From Eledone cirrhosa (Eukaryota; Mollusca; Cephalopoda; Octopoda; Eledonidae), in NCBI GenBank assembly GCA_964016885.1, contig OZ024741.1:36488423-36552422 (forward strand): a stretch of DNA of 64,000 nucleotides. The letters are read 5' to 3'. Both the position numbers and the translations under genes were made by a program. Positions 42,101 through 54,100 of this stretch are shown piece by piece. The notes beneath the pieces were generated by a model that worked only from the letters and a program-made list of their open reading frames with translations, was not told where the DNA came from and ran no database searches. Numbering within the stretch: position 1 is the first letter of the stretch; each line of letters starts with the position of its first letter.

Positions 42101-45100
42101 ACACTGTCAGCTGCTAGTGCTGGTACCACAATAAACTGTATCTAGTCCACACTGTCAGGTGATAGTGCTGGTACCACAATAAACTGCACCTAGTCCACAC
42201 TGTCAGGTGGTAGTGCTGGTACCTCAATAAACTGTACCTAGTCCACAATGTCAGGTGGTAGTGCTGGTACCACAATACACTGTACCTAGTCCACACTGTC
42301 AGGTGATAGTGTTGGTACCACAATAAACTGTACCTAGTCCACAGTCGGGTGACTGTTGGTACCACAATAAACTGTACCTAGTCCACAATGTCAGGTGGTA
42401 GTGCTGGTACCACAATACACTGTACCTAGTCCACACTGTCAGGTGGTAATGTTGCTACCACAATAAACTACCTAACCCACACTGTCAGGTGATAGTGCTG
42501 GTACCACAATAAAATGTACCTAGTCCACACTGTCAGGTGATAGTGCTGGTACCACAATACACTGTACCTAGTCCACTCTGTCAGGTGGTAGTGCTGGTAC
42601 CACAATAAACTCTACCTAGTCCACACTGTCAGGTGGTAGTGCTGGTACCACAATAAGCTGTACCTAGTCGACACTGTCAGGTAGTAGTGCTGGTAGCACA
42701 ATACACTGTACCTAGTCCACACTGTCAGGTGATAGTGCTGGTACCACAATAAACTGTACCTAGTCCACACTGTCAGGTGATAGTGCTGGTACCACAATAA
42801 ACTGTACCTAGTCCACACTGTCAGGTGATAGTGCTGGTACCACAATAAACTGTACCTAGTCCACACTGTCAGGTGATAGTGCTGGTACCACAATAAACTG
42901 CACCTAGTCCACACTGTCAGGTGGTAGTGCTGGTACCTCAATAAACTGTACCTAGTCCACTGTCAGGTGGTAGTGCTGGTACCACAATACACTACCTAGT
43001 CCACACTGTCAGGTGGTAGTGCTGGTACCTCAATAAACTGTACCTAGTCCACACTGTCAGGTGGTAGTGCTGGTACCTCAATAAACTGTACCTAGTCCAC
43101 AATGTCAGGTGGTAGTGCTGGTACCTCAATAAACTGTACCTAGTCCACACTGTCAGGTGATAGTGTTGGTACCACAATAAACTGTACCTAGTCCACACTG
43201 TCAGGTGATAGTGCTGGTACCACAATAAACTGTACCTAGTCCACACTGTCAGGTGATAGTGCTGGTACCACAATAAACTGTACCTAGTCCACACTGTCAG
43301 GTGATAGTGCTGGTACCACAATAAACTGCACCTAGTCCACACTGTCAGGTGGTAGTGCTGGTACCTCAATAAACTGTACCTAGTCCACAATGTCAGGTGG
43401 TAGTGCTGGTACCACAATACACTGTACCTAGTCCACACTGTCAGGTGATAGTGTTGGTACCACAATAAACTACCTAACCCACACTGTCAGGTGATAGTGC
43501 TGGTACCACAATAAAATGTACCTAGTCCACACTGTCAGGTGATAGTGCTGGTACCACAATACACTGTACCTAGTCCACACTGTCAGGTGGTAATGTTGCT
43601 ACCACAATATACTACCTAACCCACACTGTCAGGTGATAGTGCTGGTACCACAATAAACTGTACCTAGTCCACACTGTCAGGTGGTAATGTTGCTACCACA
43701 ATAAACTACCTAACCCACACTGTCAGGTGATAGTGCTGGTACCACAATAAAATGTACCTAGTCCACAATGTCAGGTGGTAGTGCTGGTACCACAATACAC
43801 TGTACCTAGTCCACACTGTCAAGTGGTCATGTTGCTACCACAATAAACTACCTAACCCACACTGTCAGGTGATAGTGCTGGTACCACAATAAAATGTACC
43901 TAGTCCACACTGTCAGGTGATAGTGCTGGTACCACAATAAAATGTACCTAGTCCACACTGTCAGGTGATAGTGCTGGTACCACAATACACTGTACCTAGT
44001 CCACACTGTCAGGTGGTAGTGCTGGTACCACAATACACTGTACCTAGTCCACACTGTCAGGTGATAGTGTTGGTACCACAATAAGCTGTACCTAGTCGAC
44101 ACTGTCAGGTAGTAGTGCTGGTACCACAATGAACTGTACCTAGTCCACACTGTCCGGTGGTAGTGCTGGTACCACAATAAACTGTACCTAGTCCACACTG
44201 TCAGGTGGTAGTGCTGGTACCACAATAAACTCTACCTAGTCCACACTGTCAGGTTGTAGTGCTGGTACCACAATACACTGTACCTAGTCGACACTGTCAG
44301 GTGATAGTGTTGGTACCACAATAAACTCTACCTAGTCCACACTGTCAGGTGGTAGTGCTGGTACCACAATAAACTGTACCTAGTCCACACTGTCAGGTGG
44401 TAGTGCTGGTACCTCAATAAACTGTACCTAGTCCACACTGTCAGGTGATAGTGTTGGTACCACAATAAGCTGTACCTAGTCCACACTGTCAGGTGATAGT
44501 GCTGGTACCACAATAAACGGTACCTAGTCCACACTGTCCGGTGGTAGTGCTGGTACCTCAATAAACTGTACCTAGTCCACACTGTCAGGTGATAGTGTTG
44601 GTACCACAATACACTGTACCTAGTCGACACTGTCAGGTTGTAGTGCTGGTACCACAATAAGCTGTACCTAGTCCACACTGTCAGGTGGTAGTGCTGGTAC
44701 CTCAATAAACTGTACCTAGTCCACACTGTCAGGTGATAGTGTTGGTACCACAATACACTGTACCTAGTCGACACTGTCAGGTTGTAGTGCTGGTACCACA
44801 ATAAACTGTACCTAGTCCACACTGTCCGGTGGTAGTGCTGGTACCACAATAAACTGTACCTAGTCCACACTGTCAGGTGGTAGTGTTGGTACCACAATAC
44901 ACTGTACCTAGTCCACACTGTCAGGTGGTAATGTTGCTACCACAATAAACTACCTAACCCACACTGTCAGGTGATAGTGCTGGTACCACAATAAAATGTA
45001 CCTAGTCCACAATGTCAGGTGGTAGTGCTGGTACCACAATACACTGTACCTAGTCCACACTGTCAAGTGGTAATGTTGCTACCACAATAAACTACCTAAC

Positions 45101-48100
45101 CCACACTGTCAGGTGATAGTGCTGGTACCACAATAAACTGTACCTAGTCCACACTGTCAGGTGGTAGTGCTGGTACCACAATAAACTGTACCTAGTCCAC
45201 ACTGTCAGGTGATAGTGTTGGTACCACAATAAAATGTACTTAGTCCACACTGTCAGGTGATAGTGCTGGTACCACAATAAACTGTACCTAGTCCACAATG
45301 TCAGGTGGTAGTGCTGGTACCACAATAAAATGTACCTAGTCCACACTGTCAGGTGGTAGTGCTGGTACCACAATAAACTGTACCTAGTCCACACTGTCAG
45401 GTGATAGTGTTGGTACCACAATAAACTGTACCTAATCCACACTGTCAGGTGGTAGTGCTGGTACCACAATAATCTGTACCTAGTCCACACTGTCAGGTGG
45501 TAGTGCTGGTACCACAATAAACTGTATCTAGTCCACACGGTCAGGTGGTAGTGCTGGTACCACAATAAACTGTACTTAGTTCACACTGTCAGGTAATAGT
45601 GCTGGTACCACAATAAACTGTACCTAGTCCACACTGTCAGGTGGTAGTGCTGGTACCATAATAAACTGTACCTAGTCCATACTGTCAGGTGGTAGTACTG
45701 GTACCTCAATAAATTGTACCTAGTCCACACTGTCAGGTGATAGTGCTGGTACCACAATAAAATGTACCTAGTCCACACTGTCAGGTGATAGTGCTGGTAC
45801 CACAATACACTGTACCTAGTCCACTCTGTCAGGTGGTAGTGCTGGTACCACAATAAACTCTACCTAGTCCACACTGTCAGGTGGTAGTGCTGGTACCACA
45901 ATAAGCTGTACCTAGTCGACACTGTCAGGTAGTAGTGCTGGTACCACAATACACTGTACCTAGTCCACACTGTCAGGTGATAGTGCTGGTACCGCAATAA
46001 ACTGTACCTAGTCCACACTGTCAGGTGGTAGTGCTGGTACCTCAATAAACTGTACCTAGTCCACTGTCAGGTGGTAGTGCTGGTACCACAATACACTACC
46101 TAGTCCACACTGTCAGGTGGTAGTGCTGGTACCTCAATAAACTGTACCTAGTCCACACTGTCAGGTGGTAGTGCTGGTACCTCAATAAACTGTACCTAGT
46201 CCACAATGTCAGGTGGTAGTGCTGGTACCTCAATAAACTGTACCTAGTCCACACTGTCAGGTGATAGTGTTGGTACCACAATAAACTGTACCTAGTCCAC
46301 ACTGTCAGGTGATAGTGCTGGTACCACAATAAACTGTACCTAGTCCACACTGTCAGGTGATAGTGCTGGTACCACAATAAACTGTACCTAGTCCACACTG
46401 TCAGGTGATAGTGCTGGTACCACAATAAACTGCACCTAGTCCACACTGTCAGGTGGTAGTGCTGGTACCTCAATAAACTGTACCTAGTCCACAATGTCAG
46501 GTGGTAGTGCTGGTACCACAATACACTGTACCTAGTCCACACTGTCAGGTGATAGTGTTGGTACCACAATAAACTACCTAGTCCACAGTCAGGTGATAGT
46601 GTTGGTACCACAATAAACTGTACCTAGTCCACAATGTCAGGTGGTAGTGTTGGTACCACAATAAACTGTACCTAGTCCACACTCTCAGGTGGTAATGTTG
46701 CTACCACAATAAACTACCTAACCCACACTGTCAGGTGATAGTGCTGGTACCACAATAAACTGTACCTAGTCCACACTGTCAGGTGATAGTGCTGGTACCA
46801 CAATACACTGTACCTAGTCCACACTGTCAGGTGGTAATGTTGCTACCACAATAAACTACCTAACCCACACTGTCAGGTGATAGTGCTGGTACCATAATAA
46901 AATGTACCTAGTCCACAATGTCAGGTGGTAGTGCTGGTACCACAATAAACTGTACCTAGTCCACACTGTCAAGTGGTAATGTTGCTACCACAATAAACTA
47001 CCTAACCCACACTGTCAGGTGATAGTGCTGGTACCACAATAAAATGTACCTAGTCCACACTGTCAGGTGATAGTGCTGGTACCACAATACACTGTACCTA
47101 GTCCACACTGTCAGGTGGTAGTGCTGGTACCACAATACACTGTCAGGTGATAGTGTTGGTACCACAATAAGCTGTACCTAGTCGACACTGTCAGGTAGTA
47201 GTGCTGGTACCACAATAAACTGTACCTAGTCCACACTGTCCGGTGGTAGTGCTGGTACCACAATAAACTGTACCTAGTCCACACTGTCAGGTGGTAGTGC
47301 TGGTACCACAATAAACTCTACCTAGTCCACACTGTCAGGTTGTAGTGCTGGTACCACAATACACTGTACCTAGTCGACACTGTCAGGTGATAGTGTTGGT
47401 ACCACAATAAACTCTACCTAGTCCACACTGTCAGGTGGTAGTGCTGGTACCACAATAAACTGTACCTAGTCCACACTGTCAGGTGGTAGTGCTGGTACCT
47501 CAATAAACTGTACCTAGTCCACACTGTCAGGTGATAGTGTTGGTACCACAATAAGCTGTACCTAGTCCACACTGTCAGGTGATAGTGCTGGTACCACAAT
47601 AAACTGTACCTAGTCCACACTGTCCGGTGGTAGTGCTGGTACCACAATACACTGTACCTAGTCGACACTGTCAGGTTGTAGTGCTGGTACCACAATAAAC
47701 TGTACCTAGTCCACTGTCAGGTGGTAGTGCTGGTACCACAATACACTACCTAGTCCACAATGTCAGGTGGTAGTGTTGGTACCACAATAAACTGTACCTA
47801 GTCCACACTGTCAGGTGATAGTGCTGGTACCACAATACACTGTACCTAGTCCACACTGTCAGGTGATAGTGCTGGTACCACAATTAACTGTACCTAGTCC
47901 ACACTGTCCGGCGGTAGTGCTGGTACCACAATAAACTGTACCTAGTCCACACTGTCAGGTGGTAGTGTTGGTACCACAATAAACTGTACCTAGTCCACAC
48001 TGTCAGGTGGTAGTGTTGATACCACAATAAAATGTACCTAGTCCACACTGTGAGCTGATAGTGTTGGTACCACAATAAACTCTACCTAGTCCACACTGTC

Positions 48101-51100
48101 AGGTGGTAGTGTTGGTACCACAATACACTGTACCTAGTCCACACTGTCAGGTGGTAGTGTTGGTACCACAATAAACTCTACCTAGTCCACACTGTCAGGT
48201 GATAGGGTGATAGTGCTGGTACCACAATACACTCTACCTAGTCCACACTGTCAGGTGATAGTGTTGGTACCACAATAAACTCTACCTAGTCCACACTGTC
48301 ATGTGGTAGTGCTGGTACCACAATAAACTCTACCTAGTCCACACTTTAATCTTGGTCACCCTCTTCCACTGGTACCACTAGAAGAACGAACCCAATACAT
48401 ACCATGAAGTGGTTGGTGTTAAGGTCATCCAGCCATAGAAACCATGCCAAAATTGAATGTTTGGGCAAGACAGTCATCTGAGCTGTGACAACCCATTTAA
48501 CCCTTGCAAGTATGAAAAATAGAGGTAAAACTGATAATAATGATGATGATATTGTTATTGTTTTAATCAGGCAGATGAAGAGAAGGCATGTCTTATCAGC
48601 CCTGAGAGAATCAATACTAGGAGGTCAGCCCAGAATATTCAAAGTGAGATAACAGAGATTAACAAACGGGTTGAAGCAACAGAAAAAAGGTAAAGTCAGT
48701 TGTTTTTTTATGTGTGTGTGCATATGTATATAATATGTGTGTATGTGATTACATAATCTTATCACATGTCTCACCGAAATACATTACTTTTGTTTTGTTC
48801 TTTTTTTTTTTTTTTTTTGTTGGTTGTTTTTCAATGATGTTGCAATTTTTTGTATCAGTATCATTAACATCACAATCATCATCATCATCGCTTTCATCAT
48901 CATAGTTATCATTTATCATCTTTTGTCACCATAATACTCATTGTCTTTGTCTTCATTATCATCATCATCATTTATGTTTCAGAGAACCACATCTTAGTCA
49001 TATGTTCCATTTCAGGTGTGGATTTTACATGTGAACACCCTTCTTTATAGCAACCTCCAATGAGATACAAATGAGCTTTATCTGTACTTTTTATTGTGGC
49101 ACCAACACTGGAGAGATTGTTATGTTCTCTCTATGCTACCTTTGCCAACCACTTTATAGAGTGTACTGGGTGCATTTTAACAGGTCATCTACATTAGGAA
49201 GGTTGCCTTCAATCTCACAAGACTCAAGAGTACATATTACTTAATATTGTCACTGTTCATTGAGGGCAACATCACTAGGTGTGTAGATAGAAAAGCGAAC
49301 AACCGAAAAAGTGAGAGGGTATCAAAGGGGAGATAGACACTACTGGGGGTAGTAATGGAAAAGTGTTGCAATGACAAGAGGGAATGAAAGTATGATGGGG
49401 AAAACAGTGCAGAAGACGAGGTAATGAAAGAGACTAATGCCAGCTATATGTTTACAAGTGAACGGGAGAGAGAGCACATCGTGGATAGTTATAGTGGTGG
49501 GTGATGGTGAGAGTGAGTGATAAATGTCCATAAGACGTGGAGTGGCTTTGAGGAGAGGGAGTGATGGCTGGCAGCACAGAAAGCGATGGTAGTATGTCTT
49601 AATTATAAACAGATTCAATGCAATCCCTTTTACTTAACAGTTGTAATGGTGGGGTGTAATGCTAAAGAGGAAGGCAAGGGGGTTGAATACAAACAGTTCC
49701 AATGACATCCCTTACATAGCTGCCGTGGTGTAGTAAATAGGGTAGTGGTTACACAGGTAGGGTGATTGACAAAAACATGAGAGGACATAAAAAAGACTCT
49801 TTGAGGCAGCATATTGCATGGTATTCTGTGATTGTGACATAAGAGTTTACTTAACCCTTTCGTTAAAATATTTCTAATGAAAGACACTGCCTATGATTTT
49901 CAAATAAAATTATAATGGTAGGTTTTTTTTAATGAATATAAGCATTTTGAAATAAACAGTTTTTATCATAGAATCAGGGACAATTTCATGTGGATTGGTA
50001 TCAGAAGCGTTAGCTTTTCTTTATAAGAAGGTATTGTCTGTCAATAACTCTGTCACAACACAGTTTCAACTTCCACTTAGGATTTTAATCAACATTTAGA
50101 CGTATTCTTAACTATTTATAAACCTTTCCAGTAAAAGGAAACTTGGTAGTTGTTAGAGCAACAGATTATATGTCTATATATTTATTCCAGTTCTCTGCAC
50201 TCTGAATTCAAGTCTCCCTAAGGTCAACTTTACCTTTCATCCTTTTCTTCACCTACTTATTCCTTAGATGGTTGTGAGGGCAGAGTCCTCAAACACTCCT
50301 TCCAGCAGGTCCTGTCAGAAGCAACTGACTCCAACTGATCGGCTGGATCCCCAAGCAAGACCAGCCAAGCTCATGGATGTTATCCAACCATCTTGCTCAG
50401 GGTCTTGTTGGTGTCTACCACTGGGTCTCCTGCCAGTTAGTTTTGCCTGTAAAATCTGTCCAACAATTCTTTCTTGAAACATTCTAACGACATGCCCGTA
50501 GTATCAGAGCTGTGATCTCTCAATTTGGAGTAGTAGCAGCTCTACCTGGAGTGACTCTCTCATCTCTGAGCTATACAGTCTATCGAGTAACATTACTCCA
50601 AAGACTCTTCGGAGGAGCCCTATTTCGGCCGCTTGTATTCGCGATCATATTGTAAAATACCAATATAAGGGTGGTTGATTAGTGAAATTGTTAAAGTATT
50701 GGACATGATGTTTTGCAGTATCTATTCCAGCTCTGTGTGTTCTGAGTTGAAATCCTGCCACCTATCTTAGGCAAAGCTATAACACTTGGAATTGTGATTG
50801 GCAGATACTATCAGCAACTGAAAGACCAATGGAAACCTAATTTTCTTGGTCTGATCTGAGATTTTGTGGGCAACAGTAACTAAGAGCCAATGAAGGAACC
50901 TTTGTATAGTCGCTTGACCCACTAAAAATAGCAACCAAATCTTCTTTTGTTACCATATTTCTAATAAAAAATGCAGCCTATGATTTTTAAATCATTTAGA
51001 AAATGTTAAGAATTTGGAGGGATTATAACTAACTTTCTCATTATTATGTTGGTGTTTAGAACACAATTTAACAAAGGTTATTACATAAAATTATGATTGG

Positions 51101-54100
51101 AGATGTTTAGATAAATATAAACACTTTAAGATATTAGTATTTTTATCATAGAACCAGGGTCAGTTTGGTATCAAGAGGGTTAAATATGGAAATGACATAT
51201 TCCTAAATGAACTAGGTGACCACAACGAGAATATCTTTGATCAAGGTGGACATGGAGTAATCAATACCAACATTTGTGTAAATAACAGCTTGTTATTTCA
51301 TGTTCAAAATTTCTGTTTTTTAACTGTCTGTTAACTGTTTTACAATTTGTGGAGATTGTAGACTTAACATAAGACTGGGAGTCCCCTATCTTTAACCCTT
51401 TAGTGTTCAAACCGCCCCAAACTGGCCGCAATTATTTTTCCTTCATTTGTTCAAACCGCCCCAAACCGGCCGATAATACCCACACTAAAATATCGTTCTA
51501 AAAATAAACAAATCATCATCAAAATCTCGTCAATTCGAGATTAGGCCCTTACCGCGAAAATTAACACTTAATATAGTGAAACAACTTAAAACAACATGTG
51601 TTTTTTTAACGTTGAAAGTAGAACAGATTTTTTTGTGTATCAACATGGCTTGTGAAAGTAGCGATACCGACTTTGAAGGTTTTACACACGACATTCAGAA
51701 TGAACAAGAAACAAAAGATAATATTAGTGATTTATCTTCAAATGAATCAGATGTTTACATTTCTGAAATTTCATCCGACGATGGTTGTTGTTTTGAAAGG
51801 GAAAACGAAGGAGATCTCCAGGACGCCATTGAAAATATTACAGCAACGTGGTTGAAAAATACCACACCAATATATGTTCCCGATTTTATTCAAAATACTG
51901 GTCCACAACACACATTAGGTCCCGATGTTAAAGCACTGGATTATTTCTTTTTGTTTTTACCACAAACTTTCTTCGAAGTTGTGGCAGAAGAGATTAATCG
52001 ATATGCCAAACAACAGATTTCAAATCGAGGAAAACCCGATCTGTTTGGCGACCGACAGAAGCTGCGGAAATGCAAGCATTTTTTACCGTAAATATTATGT
52101 TCAGTACAAAACAATTTCCAAGACTGTGGAATTAGTGGAGCACTGATATAAGGTTTAGTGATCCTTATATATCAAGTATTATGCAGAAAACAACGTATTT
52201 AAAATTAGACCAGTATTTGCACCTGGTTCATACTTCAAATGCCCCTATTAATTAATTTCACCTGCCCATAAAAGTCAAATTTAACCAAAAAAATCAGGTA
52301 AAATTATATAATTGTAAATTATTGATATTTAAACATCTACTGACAAAATTTCAAGCCTGCACATAGAAAATTAAGAAAATTACAAACAAATAAAATTGAT
52401 AACCCTCTTGAGTATGATTAACTCAAAATAATGTGAACAGATAAGCATGACATTTGAAAATTAATGCGAATGCTAAAGGGTTAAAACACCCAAGACACCT
52501 TTTAAGAGATACAGCCTCATAGGAGGCCAGTTATAACATTGTAGACATCTCAGTTGTAACTGGAACAAATGTAATTTGTGTATATTTGTAGACAAGGAGA
52601 CTGTGATTTTACAACTCGTAGATACCATGAAACCAAAGAGGCCTTGCGAAAGATCAGAAAAGAAGTTGGTTCACTAAAAAATTTTTTAAATGTAAGTTTT
52701 CTTCACTTATTCCTCTTTCATTCTTTTTTTTTCCATTAACCTTCTAGGTGCTCTAGGCACCTTATGTTGCCGATAGAGTAATCTCTCCTTGATACATAAC
52801 TCTGTGTCAAGGGAAGCATTTCATTAAAAAAATTCAGTGTGCTAAAGGTTAAGTCCTCTGAATGTCATAATCAAAATTCTACATTCAGATACTCTTGACA
52901 ATACTGTGTGTACATGATTTAGAATAGGTATACTGTATCCTCGTGTGTTATAAGGAGCAACTAAAAGGATTAGTGCCGGGAAGGCATCTAGCCATAAAAC
53001 ATTGCCTCAAAATAGACTTCCAAGTAGGTCTACAATGCTAACTAATGTTCCAGTAGGAAAATTGTCCTTTGAAAACTTAGAAAAGTCACTTTTGGCACAC
53101 CTCTTTGAAGCTTCTCAATCTTAAGTTTTTACATCAAAGTTTCTTGCATACATCATGTTTTACTAAATTTTTTCTAAATTTTTAAAACTAGAAATCAGGT
53201 GTGTACATTATACACAAGAACTAAATGTCACTCATTTTCTTCTGGCTTCAAGTGTGTGGCCATATTCAGAACAATATTACCAGAAGAAAGTTGTAATATC
53301 TGTTATCCAAATTTATTGATAATATATCAAATCATCATCACCATTTAACGTTTATTTTCAATGCTTGCATGGGTCAGAGAATTTGTCCCATACTGAGGTT
53401 AGACTGATCAAGTAACCACCTCTTGCTCATATGCTCCAATTTTGATTTGGTTTCTTCAGCTGATGCCCTTCCTAATGCTAACCACTTTTCAGCGTGTACT
53501 CAGAGCATTTCATTGTGGCACCTGTACAACCACTTTACAGGGTGGACTGAATGCTTTCATCATGACACCAGCAAACTACTTTACAGGGTGGACTGAATGC
53601 TTTTCATCATGACACCAGCATACCACCTTACAGGGTGGACTGGCTGTTTTCCATCATGATACCAGCATACCACCTTACAGGGTGGACTGGCTGTTTTCCA
53701 TCATGATACCAACATACCACCTTGCAGGGTGGACTATAAATAAATATTATTTGTACTATAAATAAATAATATTTGTATTATAAAAACATATTATTTGTAT
53801 TGTAAATGGATATTATTTGTACTATGAATAGATACTATTTCTACTATAAATAGATATTATTTGTACTATAAATAGATATTATTTGTACTATAAATAGATA
53901 TTATTGTACCATAAATAGATATTATTTGTACTATAAATAGATACTCTCTACATAAGGTGTCAACCCAATTTAAATCCTACAAAATTACAGGTGAAACACT
54001 AAGTGGATTGGTTTAAAATATTTTTCTACTTTTTGATAATTGTAAATGCTTATCTCAATTTATTAAGATTTTCATTTAAAACAAATATTTTTTCCAGATT

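Noticed and set aside
39885..48075. Minus-strand frames up to 338 codons ([16 protein letters not shown] repeats)
   Set aside because: Minisatellite 3 translated; no start context, no unique sequence, opposite strand to the host gene.
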